The notes beneath the pieces were generated by a model, which saw nothing but the letters and a program-made list of their open reading frames with translations, did not search any database and was not told the DNA's origin. 64,000 nucleotides of DNA, from NCBI GenBank assembly GCA_027579435.1, contig JANBPK010001192.1, positions 62,001 to 126,000 of the forward strand. The letters are read 5' to 3'. Both the position numbers and the translations under genes were made by a program. Source of the DNA: Candolleomyces eurysporus (taxonomy: Eukaryota; Basidiomycota; Agaricomycetes; Agaricales; Psathyrellaceae). The first letter of the stretch is position 1, and each line of letters starts with the position of its first letter. Positions 23,721 to 35,107 of this stretch are shown here, one piece after another.

Positions 23721-24802
23721 TGGTCAATAAACTCATCCGCACCTCCAAGAACGGATCCCTCCTATTCGAACCCGAAATCGTCGACCGCATACACCCCTAC
23801 TGAACCCGCATTTCTGGCTCTCGGTACGTCCCCAGGCGTCCAGCGAGCGCCCCAGCACCGCGTCTGACCCCCGCACCTGCAGTTACCAACCGCGCCTCAA
23901 CCCTGACACAGCACACCTGCGACCGCGTCCCACCTTCAAAAGCAAACATGCCAAACCTGTTTTCTCTCACCCATTCCAAGCTGCAGTTGTCCGTCTCCAG
24001 CAAGGACAACTGCAGTCTGCATCGCTGGGTCCTTCTTAAAAACTCCATCATCAACTCTCCCACCTCCTCTTCCAGCGCAACATTTGACCTGCCCGACGCA
24101 CATCACTCGTATCCTGAAGATGACGACGAGGAATCCGCAGACGAGGTGCTCGGTTCGGTAACTGACCACACCTTCATGTTCCCAGACGCCGGGAACTTTG
24201 TCGATAGCCAGCCCGCAGGTGCTCAGACTTCTGAAGCACAGTGGCTCGACTCTTTGCTAGAAACTCTTGGTGACGATGACGACGACTACTATGGGTCAGA
24301 CTCTGAACCCCACATCCATTCGATGGAGGACGACGACGACTTTAGTCCCTCCGCGTCGCCCATGTCCTCGTCCGACGATCTCCCTCCTATGCAGCCCACT
24401 TACTTCCCTCCTGCCACTGTACCATATTCTGCTCCATATCCTTCCTATCCTTCTTCTCTTGCCAAGTCTTTGCCTGACTCTTCGATCTCGTCTCTTCCAC
24501 CTCCCTATGAAGACCCCCTTCCTTATTGTGATTCGGACGACGTAGACGATCTTGCCGTGCCTGATGCCATAGAAGATACTTCAGACGACGAGTCTGATGC
24601 TCCTCAGACACCGTCTCTCGGCAGATCCACCTCACCCCTTTCCTTCGTCGACGCCGCCTCTATCCCCCTTCCTCCTGACCGTAGCAGTCTGCGCCATGCC
24701 TGTTTCCGTGTACTATTTGATGAGGACTCGTGCTTCTATCCTTTTGATCCCTTGCCGTTCTCTGACGACTTACGTTCGTATAATTTATATCAGGAATGTT
24801 AG
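23721..24802 (+). CDS. Orphan acidic Ser/Pro-rich protein, with an in-frame TGA and a frame break
   Basis: I do not recognise this family. An ATG at 23721 opens MVNKLIRTSKNGSLLFEPEI and then VDRIHPY. TGA follows at about 23801, where a TGG would fit. The frame continues TRISGS to a good intron (GTACGT at 23823, TGCAG near 23881), then reads SRYQPRLNPDTAHLRPRPTF and VVRLQQGQLQSASLGPS. At CTTCTTAAAAAC (about 24031) the frame must change by one base to join KNSIINSPTSSSSATFDLPD. The long open frame to 24802 is acidic and Ser/Pro-rich (DDDEESADEVLGS, LLETLGDDDDDYYGSDSEP) and ends RSYNLYQEC. The protein is probably disordered. It may be a damaged gene or an error-bearing assembly of a real one. 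An alternative is that the true start is MPNLFSLTHSKLQLSVSS at 23948. Confidence 0.55.
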
Positions 24803-25296
24803 TCGTTAATTTGCTGGTCTCATTATTTTCTTTCCTTTCATCATTCATCTTTTGCTCTTATCATCGTCTCCGTCCACTGCTACCTCTATCCCCCTCTTCC
24901 CCTCATCGTCGTGCTATTGGCTGTGCTTCTTTTGTTCGATTCGATTTTCCACTTGCCCCCTCTTGTCCCTCACTCCACACGTGTCTTGGTACCTACATCA
25001 TTGTGCATCCACCCCGTCCTCCGCTTGTGTGTTCTCGCCGCTGTAGATAGATGATAGCGTATGGCGAATCTATGCTGTTTGCATCCTTACTACTCCCGCC
25101 GCCGCTCCCGGGAAGTCTGCGGAAAGGAAGGAAGAACGACAAGTTTATATATATAAGTAGTAAACTTTGAGAGTGGATGATAGCATATTGCTAAGTGGGA
25201 AAGGCACCGAGGCACTCGGCCGAGGAGTGTGTCAAAGCTTCGCAGCTTGAATTCAACCAAAATTAACGTTACGTCTGGCTACCTCGGTCTCTCTCG
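24803..25296. other. Convergent 3' spacer
   Basis: This 0.5 kb lies between the orphan gene and the SRR1-domain gene, which point toward each other. It contains a tatatatata run at about 25147 and C/T-rich sequence. I see no gene or RNA. Confidence 0.45.
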
Positions 25297-26800
25297 TCAT
25301 GTACTTTGAGAATCCTGTTGATCAGGAATGGTAGATTCCATGTGAAAAATGTTCCTCTGTTCCTCGATCCTTGACGACGACGGGATACCGTCGAAGTATT
25401 GCACGCATGTGTTGTTGAACGCGGTGGGCCATTGCCTTGAGGCAGATAGGGGTCGAGATTCGAGGTGGGGTGCTGCAAGCAGGCAAAAAAAGGAGATATC
25501 CAATTTGAAATCGAAATCGAAAAACGAGGTAGTGGCAGGGGTGTTTGAATAGGATTCGCACTCACCGATTCGAAAGAGGTGCGGCACGGTGCTTTCTAGC
25601 TTTTGGCTGCTATTTCTGGTAGCGTTCAGGTCGGTCGGGGGCGTGTTCGATTGAGTAAAACGAATGAAACGATTGAATGCGGGGTGACAAGGTTTAGGTT
25701 TGGATTTGGATTTGGCAGTTTGAAAATGTTGATGATTCCGAGACGCATGTCGGCGTTGCGCCGTACCACAAGGTTAACGTTAGCATGTTGGATACGGTTA
25801 CGCTTGCCGGAGGGAGGATGATCGGTTGTATGGTAAAAAAAGTAGGGTCGGCTTACCGGTCCAAGTAGTCTGCCAGGTTGTTTCCGAGAAGAACGAGGTT
25901 ACCGAGTCGGTCTCTTGACCAATTCGCCTTGAGAAGCGCTTCGTAGAGTTCCATGTCGCAGTGGGGCATGAAGCAGAGGGTCGGGGTGCTTAGTGGATGG
26001 GCGCCTTTCTAATTCGAGTTGAAGCAATCACCGCAGCACACCCAAGTACATTGAAAAATTGGAAATGAAAGAGCGCTAATTTGTCAGTATGGCTGACTGA
26101 AAGGCGGTGGAGCACAGGAACACCTGCTTTGTCGTCTGTCAGAACCCGTAATTGGAGTCCTTTGAAGAGCGAAAAATCTTCCTCCGTGAACACAGGATCG
26201 TATACTGCAATCTGTCCGTGATCCTGCGGACATAAGAGATATGGATGATAATGGCAGTGAACATCATCATCCCCTCAAACTCTGAGATCGTTTGATATAC
26301 CCACAATATCGAGGTCCTGGCATATCTCGAGTAAGAAAGCCAGTTGGATATTGGCATTCGGAGAGTTGGAGGGACTGCCAAGGCCAAGGCAGAGAACGTC
26401 ACGAGTTTCGGAGGAGAAGGGACGATCGCTCCAGATACGCGATATAATTTCTGTAAAAAGAAGACGGAGATAACGAGATGAGCCCCAATTTGTCTTCCTT
26501 GGACGAATAAGAGAGAAGGAGAGAAGATTTTTGGATTGGACACCGCGCATCATCTCTCCACAGACACCGACGAGAACATTGGGAGAACCAGCTGCCACCA
26601 CCACCACCGCTATCAGTGCTGCTGCTGGGACCAATAGAGTCTTTGGCAGTTTCTTTGCGAAGTTCTTCCCGGTTACGCTGGAGAGAAAGCAGGGGTGATG
26701 TTCTTGAGCTGATAAGTGTTCTGTTCTTCCTGCTCTTCCTGCTCTTCACGGGTGTGAACTCAGAGTAGGAAAAAGAGCTTAGGTCGGAAGATTCAGCCAT
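25297..26800 (-). CDS. SRR1-domain protein (Ber1-like)
   Basis: Homolog of the SRR1 family (plant SENSITIVITY TO RED LIGHT REDUCED 1, yeast Ber1). The biochemical role is unsettled; yeast and animal members are linked to microtubule stability, haem and circadian control. The start at 26800 reads MAESSDLSSFSYSEFTPVKS followed by basic residues, usual for the family. The SRR1 core is spread over short exons: VLCLGLGSPSNSPNANIQLA then FLLEICQDLDI; after an intron DHGQIAVYDPVFTEEDFSLF; then LSTPTLCFMPHCDMELYEAL with the family's MPHC motif; then ANWSRDRLGNLVLLGN. The last exon ends WPTAFNNTCVQYFDG...STT, stop at about 25297. An ATG at 27118 is in the same frame as the N-terminus and would add a peptide of unknown type, but the 26800 start fits the family better. 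Confidence 0.85.
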
Positions 26801-27701
26801 GGGGTGTGCGGAAAACGAGATATCGTCGGAAGATGGTCGCCGATTGTCGTTGAATCCGTTTTTGGATTTGGGACCACGGACTTCTGGAATCTCCATCCAG
26901 CCATCGGGATTTAGGCCCGCCTTTGACCCCGGAACCAAGCAAGGCCAAATAGTCTGATCGGAGCAGAAACGAACCGGTTCGGTTGGCGAATGCGTATGCC
27001 TTTCCAGGTCCTCCTCGCTCAGCCCTGCAGGGTGGTAATTGTTAGGGTTCCAGTACCCGGTCCTCGCATAAGGGGTGTGTGGAGGACCCAGGAAAAAGCG
27101 ACAGTCATTACTCTTCATCAGATCGGTTCCCCGGATCCTCTGACCTTCTACCAGTCATTCTTAGCGCTGGTGACACTGCTGTTTATTCGTTCATTCAATC
27201 GTTCGACAGGGCTCCGAACACGTTGTATGTGGGGCCTATATCTAACATGAAATCAGGAATTGACACTCGGGAATAATGAAACTTTGAGTTTACTCAATTT
27301 AACCTTGTTTCGCTACTTGAGGCCCGCTGTCGGCGAAGTAGACCTTCTGAATGAACGCTCAAATGAATTGGGATTGGTAACTCGTGTTATGTTAGCGCCT
27401 CATGTTGGGCATTCATCATTCTGGGGGGCCTGAGGAGCGCTTCCAGAAATGATAGAATACCGTTTATCCATCAGGATCAGGCTCCAGAAGAGTGCATGTT
27501 GGGTAGCCTCGTTTTTGCGGGGACAGTAGATTCAACCAATAGCGCCGTTGTATTCCTCGTATGGGCAATCAGAAGACTTGAATACATCGAGTCAGGGAGA
27601 GAGAACGACAGCCTAGTCCTCCCGGAACCCTTTTATGACTTGGTTCCGTGTTCAATTAAACAAGAGTGAAGGTCGCAGGCGCAGGCTTGAGATCCGCCGT
27701 A
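26801..27701. other. Spacer between two minus-strand genes
   Basis: 0.9 kb between the SRR1-domain gene and TMA20. The left 300 bp stay open in the SRR1 frame to an ATG at 27118. The rest has no recognisable motif, tRNA or repeat. Confidence 0.4.
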
Positions 27702-28503
27702 TCACAGGGTCTTGAGCAACCAGAGATCATCGCCAAGGCAGGCAATGGTCTCGACTCCAACGTTTTTGTTGATTCTCTTCATTTCTTCTGTACCGAGCTT
27801 CGTAATGCCAATACCCACTGCGTGCTCCTTGCCTTCTGCGTGCACGGCAACGACGGTGTCAGCAGGCAACGCTTCCTCGACTGGGGGAAGCCATCCTCCT
27901 GCCGATGTGAGTCCTGGGCACATCATATTGGCTCCTGCAAGCATGAACCGGATGGCACCGCGATCTATCTTGACAGATGGGAGGATGTATGGGTCTGGTG
28001 GAGAGGGTGGATGTACGGCATCAGTCAGAGGGTGCATTCAGGCAGATTCAAATGTTACCGGTAGGCACAGGTAACGAGTACGACGGGAGAAGGGAAGAAA
28101 AAAAAAAGTTTATTGCTCACATTGGTGGAGGAGCCGCAATGTCGGTATCAGAGGACCGTCAAAGTGCTGGAAAAACAGGGGTTTTCCATTGACTGTGTAG
28201 ATCGCAATGTGATCTCTGCTATGCACGCCGGGGAGTGTGTATGTTCGTCAGCGAGGACACGACAGGTTCCCGAGCCAGGGACAGACCATTTGACGTGAAC
28301 TAGCCCTTCTTTCTTTGGCCATACAGCTTCTAGAGTCTCGGGCTCTATCCTCCATTGAGATAGAATAGCCGCTCGCAGCTGGCGTTGCACTGATGATTTG
28401 ACTGGCGTATGGCCAGAGATATCAGTGGCTGGTGAGAACCTGATATGATCTGAGAAGATAATCGATGATTGTCACTGTAAAGGCCGACTCACTTTTTGAA
28501 CAT
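27702..28503 (-). CDS. TMA20: Translation machinery-associated protein 20 (MCT-1 homolog, PUA domain)
   Basis: Ribosome-associated factor that, with its partner Tma22/DENR, recycles 40S subunits and promotes re-initiation. The ATG at 28503 opens a very short exon, MFKK, spliced across about 70 nt to FSPATDISGHTPVKSSVQRQ. The N-terminal domain continues AAILSQWRIEPETLEAVWPK. The next exon reads HIAIYTVNGKPLFFQHFDGP. The C-terminal PUA domain is KIDRGAIRFMLAGANMMCPG then LTSAGGWLP, followed by AEGKEHAVGIGITKLGTEEM and a conserved end with LGDDLWLL. Size and order match the family. It is divergent from CRM1 across a 469 bp shared promoter that contains a CRE-like TGACGTCA. Confidence 0.94.
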
Positions 28504-28770
28504 GACTCGGTGCTGCGATTCCCTCGCTATCGAAGAAGCGATAGAGCACGATGAGCGTAAGATGAAAGACGCGAGGATATAATGCCTCACTGATCAGGTG
28601 GGATCTATTTATAGCACTATGACGATGATAAACGCTGTTTGTGCTATGAAAGCCTGTCAAATGCTGAGCAGTATCCATTCATGCTTGGGACTTACAAATT
28701 CCTTTCAGCTTGGAGTGAGAGAGGATGGTTTACTCAGCCTCGTCGTCCTCCGAGTCTGTGCGCTCGGGCC

Positions 28771-28778
28771 TGACGTCA
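28771..28778. promoter_or_regulatory. CRE/ATF-like palindrome TGACGTCA in the TMA20-CRM1 promoter
   Basis: A perfect 8 bp CRE palindrome, 268 bp from the TMA20 start codon and 195 bp from the CRM1 start codon. In fungi, bZIP proteins of the ATF/CREB class (Atf1-like) bind this site. Binding here is inferred from the sequence only. Confidence 0.4.
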
Positions 28779-28972
28779 ACCCCTAGATTCAGTCCGGACG
28801 TCCCAATTTGGATCTCCGATGAGATATCGGTCCCGTGACCCCGACTGCTCTGCGCGGAGTCGCCCTCTGCCCAACGTTGTCCCCGTCCACAGCCTCATTT
28901 GCACCCTCATTCTCTTCGTCGTCGCGATCACACACATTCTGGAGCATACTTGACGCCTATAGCCGTATAATC

Positions 28973-31900
28973 ATGGAGGTTCGCAGCGTCGCCCTCGCTT
29001 AGATATGGCCACTAATTGACCTTTCAAACACCAGGGGTTACTGGACTTTTCGAAGGAGTTCGATGTAGGGCTGATGGATAGGGTAACCATGGCCTTCTAC
29101 ACTGGGTCAGGGCATGAGGTATGTTGGATCTCATCCGATTGCACGTGTATACTCGTTGTTCAACCCTTCTCGTCCTCGGAAACAGCAACAACTCGCCCAG
29201 AACTTGCTCACTCAGTTTCAAGAGCACCCAGAATCATGGACAAGGGTTCCCGATATCCTCGAGCGATCATCATTCCCCCAGTCGAAGGTCTGTCGTGCGT
29301 TTGTTAGCTATACGTCGATCTCATGGATTGCAGTACATTGGTCTCCAAATTCTCGAGAAACTCATCATGACAAGATGGAAGACACTTCCGGACGGGCAGC
29401 GGCAAGGCATTCGGAACTTCATTGTTGGAGTGACAGTCAAGGTCGCCTCAGACGATGCCTCCCTACGGAAAGAGAAGACCTATATCAACAAGTTGAACCT
29501 GGCACTGGTGCAGGTGAGCTCGAGCGATGTTTGTACAGGAATGTCGTCGTAATCATGTTTGTAGATCCTCAAGCAGGAGTGGCCACACAACTGGCCCAAC
29601 TTCATCAGCGAGCTCGTCGACTCATCCAAAGCCAACCTCTCCTTGTGTGAGAACAACATGGTTATCCTGAAGCTTCTATCGGAAGAGATTTTCGACTTCT
29701 CCGCAGAGCAAATGACTCAAACCAAAATCAAGAACCTGAAGAACCAAATGTGTGGCGAATTCTCAGAAATCTTCAAGCTCTGTTCCGAAGTCCTAGAGCA
29801 GGCCCAGAAAGTGTCTCTTATCAAAGCCACTCTAGAAACCCTCCTCCGCTTCCTCAACTGGATTCCTCTGGGATACATCTTCGAGACCACCATAATCGAT
29901 CTGCTGTTGAATCGCGTAAGCAACATTGCTTATACATCCGCGTATGCGAAGCTAACGCGCGTTCTAGTTCCTTGAAGCGCCTGAGTTCCGAAACGTAACC
30001 CTCAAATGTCTCGCTGAAATCGCCGCACTCAATGTCGGACCTGAATATGACCCCAAATTTGTCATCCTATTCGCCATGGTCATGACCTCGGTCAATCGCA
30101 TGATTCCCCCGAGTACCAATATCGCACAAGCATACGCCAACGCTGGAGATGCCGGTCAAGAACTTGTCCTTAATCTTGCCCTATTCCTCGCCAACTTCCT
30201 CTCCACTCACCTCCGCGCCGTTGAGACCGAACAGAACCGCGATGTTTTGCTCAACGCACACTTATACATGGTCAAGATTTCACAGGTCGACGAACGAGAA
30301 GTCTTCAAGATCTGTCTGGAGTACTGGCTGAAGCTTGTTGCTGAACTCTATGAAGAAATCCAAAGTCTCCCCATCGGCGATTCGGGTCTCCTCATGGGTT
30401 TGAGTCTGGGTGGGGGAAGCAGTGCTCAGAACATGCTTAACGGTATGTCCCTGAGAAAGAACATTTACAGCGAAGTTCTCTCGAACTTGCGTTTGGTTGT
30501 CATCGAACGCATGGTGAAGCCCGAGGAGGTACGTTATTTATTCCGTCACAGATGGGACATTATTGATTGATATCTTGCAGGTTCTCATCGTGGAAAACGA
30601 CGAGGGAGAGATTGTGAGAGAGTTCATGAAGGAGAGCGATACCATTGTCCTCTACAAGTCTATGCGAGAGTTGCTCGTGTACCTCACTCATTTGGACGTT
30701 AACGATACCGAAACTATTCTGACAGAGAAGCTTGCGAAGCAAGTGGACGGATCGGAATGGTCATGGAACAACCTCAACACTCTTTGCTGGGCCATTGGTT
30801 CCATTTCCGGTGCAATGAGTATGTGAGCTATTATTATCATCTGTCTCTCGCTAATCAAACCGCCAGATGAGGAAACGGAGAAACGATTCCTAGTCACAGT
30901 CATCAAGGATTTGCTCGGTCTCTGCGAAATTAAACGTGGTAAAGACAACAAGGCTGTCGTAGCGTCCGATATCATGTATATCGTCGGCCAGTATCCTCGG
31001 TTCCTCAAGGCTCACTGGAAGTTCCTGAAAACCGTCGTCAACAAGTTGTTCGAATTCATGCATGAGACCCACGAAGGTATGAAATGTGACCTTATGGCCT
31101 CGTACACTGACTTAGTTTTGCAAAAGGTGTGCAAGATATGGCTTGCGATACTTTCATCAAGATAGCCCAAAAGTGCCGTCGACACTTCGTCATGCAACAA
31201 TCAGGGGAATCCGAACCGTTCATCGACGAAATTCTGAGGCTTCTTCACAGAATTACAGTGGACCTTTCTCCTCAGCAGGTAAGCCAATGCTAACCTTTCC
31301 GACGACCGCAATTCTGACGGGGCTCAGGTCCATACTTTCTATGAAGCCGTTGGCTATATGATCTCCGCTCAACCGAATAAGCCTCAGCAAGAGAAACTTA
31401 TTGCCAAATTAATGGATCTCCCAAACACTGCTGTAAGCTACCAATCAGTATCAATTGCTGCTTAAACTCATTGGCATGTAGTGGGACTCGTTGATGGCTC
31501 AAGCCGCACAGAACTTGGACGTCCTCGGCAGCACGGATAACATTAAGATTCTTGCGAACGTTCTCAAAACGAACGTCTCAGCCTGCACGTCGATAGGCAG
31601 CTTCTACCTGCCCCAAATCGGCCGAATCTTCCTTGACATGCTGGGGCTCTACAAAGCCGTTAGCGGTATTATCAGTGAGACCATCGCAAAAGAAGGTACG
31701 TCACGCGTTACCTGTTACTTTACCTCCTCCGACTCATAGGCTTCACTTATCAGGCCTCATTGCAACGAAGACCCCAAAGATTAGGCAACTGAGGACGGTA
31801 AAGAAGGAGATTCTGAAGCTCATGGAGACATACATCAAGAAGGCTGAGGATCTCGAGGCGGTGAACAACAACTTCATGCCACCATTACTCGATGCGATTC

Positions 31901-33017
31901 TCGGGGACTATAACCGCAACGTTCCAGCTGCACGAGATGCGGAAGTATTGAACGTAATGGCCGCGATTATCTCGCGTCTTGGGGTGCGTGTTTCTTTATC
32001 GAAAATGGTTGAGCGCGCTTTCTAACTTTATGACTCGCAAAGCCTCTTCTTACCCCACAAATACCTGCTATCTTGGACGCGGTGTTTGAGCCAACACTAA
32101 ACATGATCAACCAAGATTTCGCGGAGTACCCGGAACACCGTGTTGGATTCTTCAAGCTTCTCCGCGCGATTAACTTGAACTGCTTCCCTGGTAACTACTT
32201 GCATTATTTCCTCGTCTTCGCATGCTCACCGCCTATTTTTAGCGCTTTTGACCATCCCTCCGAACCAATTCAAGCTCTTCATGGATAGCATTATCTGGGC
32301 TATTAAACACACGATGCGAGATATCGCTGATACTGGGTTGAACCGTGAGTCTAATCCCAAGATTCCTTTCGAGGCAGTTTCAATGTTGACGGACTCTGTA
32401 GTGTGCCTCGAGGTCGTGAACAATTTCGCGAGCGCCGGAGAACCTGCTGTCACCAATGCATTCTTCCAGCAATACTTCTTGAGTATTGTGCAAGATATCT
32501 TCTTCGTGCTTACGGACGCGGACCACAAGAGCGGGTTCAAGTTACAGAGCTTGCTGCTTGCACGATTATTCCAGGTGGTCGAGAATGGTACCATCCAGTC
32601 ACCGCTCTTCGACGCATCGCAAGTACCCGACCCAAACATCAGCAACTCTGTGTTCCTCCGTGAATATACCTCCAACCTCCTCAAGAATGCATTCCCCCAC
32701 GTCGCACCGTAAGTTGATGTTTGCTCTACTGCCTCCATTGCTTGATCTCACACCGTTCGTCTGTCCACAGTGCCGATGTCGCCCGCTTTGTCACTGCTGT
32801 GCATGACAGCCCCAGCGATATCAACCACTTCAAACTTGCTCTCCGCGACTTCCTCATTCAGCTCAAGGAGTTCTCGTCGGGAGATAATACTGAGCTTTTC
32901 TTGGAAGAGAAGGAGCAAGAGCAACAAAGAAAGTTGGAGGAGGAGCGACAGGCGGCCATGAGGATTCCTGGAATGCTCAAGCCCGATCAGCTAGAGGATA
33001 AGGATGAGGATATTTAA
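28973..33017 (+). CDS. CRM1: Exportin-1 (Crm1/Xpo1)
   Basis: Ran-GTP-dependent nuclear export receptor for leucine-rich NES cargoes. About 15 exons join to roughly 1070 residues. The first exon is only ATGGAG (28973-28978), spliced to GGG TTA CTG at 29035 to give [19 protein letters not shown], the conserved fungal start. The importin-beta N-terminal block contains [19 protein letters not shown] and [19 protein letters not shown]. The exportin-1 region contains [18 protein letters not shown]. The NES-groove segment is [20 protein letters not shown], and its cysteine (TGC, 30923-30925) is the leptomycin-B target position. Next come [20 protein letters not shown] and [20 protein letters not shown]. 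The C-terminus ends with a charged helix and [14 protein letters not shown]. All joins keep the frame. Confidence 0.97.
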
Positions 33018-33627
33018 TTGGTATAAGGATGGAAAACATGCACGTCCCTTAAGTCATTTCCGTTTTCTTTCTTTTCTTTGATGCGATCTGGTGGAGATAG
33101 ACTCTGCCCCTTTCCCTCTCCACTTCATCGTTTATTTTCTTCTCTCTCCTCTAAGTCTTGTTATCGCTATCTTGTTTCCCCTCAATAGTTCTCGTTTTTC
33201 TGATGATTCCTCTCTGTACTACTAGTTGCATGAAGACAATTAATGTAGAATTATTCTTGAATCAATACAAGGACGCGCATTGTACACCACGTAGCCCGAG
33301 GCTGTCAATGGTGAGAGTGGGTGACGTCACCCAGGGAACATTGCAGGTGGTGCCGGGCGTGGGCGTCTGTACTTTAGGTTTGACTAATGGGTAAAATCAT
33401 GATCCAGTTCACCCACTTCCATTTATCCGATGACGATTTTCTTTCAAATCGACTGTAGAAGAAAGTAGATGACTGTCGAAGCTAAGGCGCTGAAGACGTA
33501 TCCACTCGGCACATCCGCAGGCGTGTGCAGCTTGATGGCTTCCGAGGGTATATGTATGTAGCCTCAGGAGTGCGTACTCGGTATAATTGCGTGCTCTTTA
33601 CTTTCTCTCACCTCAACCACCACCGAA
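33018..33627. other. Spacer CRM1 to MDR reductase
   Basis: 0.6 kb with the CRM1 3' region (T-rich to about 33220), then the promoter of the next gene, including a 14 bp palindrome with a CRE core at 33319-33332. No coding sequence is seen. Confidence 0.5.
33319..33332. promoter_or_regulatory. 14 bp perfect palindrome with a CRE core (gggTGACGTCAccc)
   Basis: A perfect 14 bp inverted repeat centred on TGACGTCA, 296 bp upstream of the MDR reductase start codon. It is a good candidate for an ATF/CREB-type bZIP site in a stress-responsive oxidoreductase promoter. Function is inferred from sequence and position only. Confidence 0.45.
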
Positions 33628-35001
33628 ATGTCGATCCCCGCCGTACAGAGAGCTTGGGTTAGTGTGCGGAAAGGCATCCCAAGCAAGTCCTTGGAACTCA
33701 AGACGGACTGGCCCGTTTCGAAGAACCTCAAACCGGGCGAAGTTCTAGTTAAGATTCAAGCTTCGGCTTTGAATCCTGTGTGAGTTTGCTTGCTATTTTG
33801 ATTAGATGCAGGAAACCGACGAGGGCCGGGTTCTCATTATGTGCGTTTTACAGCGGTTACAAGATGATGAAGATGCTTCCAGATTTTTTGGGTAAACGAC
33901 CGTACATTCCAGAACACGATTTTTCTGGAGTTGTCGTGGACTCGAATGGTAGTCAAGAATACTCCAATGGGGACCAAGTATACGGCTGGATCCGTCTGGG
34001 TACGCTCCGCGTTTCTATAGGATGTGAGCAGAATACTGACAATGGTACCTTGTGTTTCTAGATGCCCAATTGAAGTCCAAGCAAGGAGCTTTGGCGGAGT
34101 ACATCTCCCTCTCCCAGGACAACATTCAGAAGAGGCCAGACAATGTCAGCCCAGTAGAGGCGGCCGGCGTGACTCTTGCAGCTTTGACAGCCCTTCAGAG
34201 CCTCGATGATGTCAAGCTCGAGCAGGACCAGACTATCCTGATTAACGGGGGCAGTACCGCTGTTGGGTCGTACGCTATCCAACTGGCTAAGATTCGTGGT
34301 GCCAGAGTCGTTGCCACGGCCTCTGCAAAGAACGAGAAATTCGTTCGGGATCTTGGAGCTGACGAAGTTAGTCAACAAATTTTCTTCTCTACGTCTACCT
34401 ACCCAGAGGCTAACATGAATTCCGGCAGTTTATCGACTACACCAAGGTCGGACCGCTACACGAATATTTCAGCAAGAATCCTCCATCGACGAAATATAAC
34501 GTCATCTTTGAAGCAGTGGGGATTTTCGACCCCTCGCTCTACACGTACAGCAAGCGGTATCTTGCGCCGAACGGTGTCTTCATATCGGTTGGACCACAAC
34601 CGCACAACTTCAGCTTGACCACCGTTTCCCAAATCTTGAGGCTCAGTGGAGCAGTTATATTCCCTTCTTTCTTGACTGGAATCAAAGGGAAGTTCAAGTG
34701 AGTCTGAAAAGCATTGAATGAATAGTGGCTGGTACTGACTGTTTTCATCTCAAACCCTAGGGTATCCGGTGTTGCTAACAAAGTAGAAGACATGAAGCTC
34801 TTGCGAGAGTACCTAGAACAAGGTCAGACTCTTGGCGAATCAGCATTGGGAGCTGGATTCTTACATTGCTCGTTTCAGGAAAACTCAAACCAAAGGTTGA
34901 CTCGACGTTCGAGTTTGACGATGTTCTCCAAGCGTACGAGAAGATCTTGAGCTCGAGGGCAGTGGGCAAGGTTACAATTAAAGTAGATCCTTCCGTCTAA
35001 T
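33628..35001 (+). CDS. Zinc-free MDR-family NAD(P)H oxidoreductase (quinone oxidoreductase/enoyl reductase-like)
   Basis: Medium-chain dehydrogenase/reductase without the catalytic zinc cysteine, so more like a quinone oxidoreductase or enoyl reductase than an alcohol dehydrogenase. The substrate cannot be told from sequence. Exon 1 (33628-33779) starts MSIPAVQRAWVSVRKGIPSK, with KNLKPGEVLVKIQASALNPV. The catalytic domain has PYIPEHDFSGVVVDSNGSQE. The nucleotide-binding fold shows ILINGGSTAVGSYAIQLAKI then RGARVVATASAKNEKFVRDL and GADE. After a further intron it reads FIDYTKVGPLHEYF and VIFEAVGIFDPSLY. The last exons end KPKVDSTFEFDDVLQAYEKI and AVGKVTIKVDPSV, stop at 34999-35001. The order and size (about 350 residues) fit the family. 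Confidence 0.9.
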
Positions 35002-35107
35002 TAGACCCGTATGCCACCCTATAGATTACAGTAATCCATAATCGTGATTGACATTTCGTCGAGATCATGGAGTAACGCCTTTCTCTTTAGTTCCTCCACT
35101 CGACATA

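Noticed and set aside
25190..25260. GC-rich inverted stretch near 25205-25250 considered as a tRNA
   Set aside because: It lacks the A and B box sequences and cannot form a cloverleaf by eye.
26801..27118. In-frame upstream ATG of the SRR1-domain gene (27118)
   Set aside because: The extra 106 residues match nothing in the family, and the ATG at 26800 starts the usual F.PVKSRK-type N-terminus.
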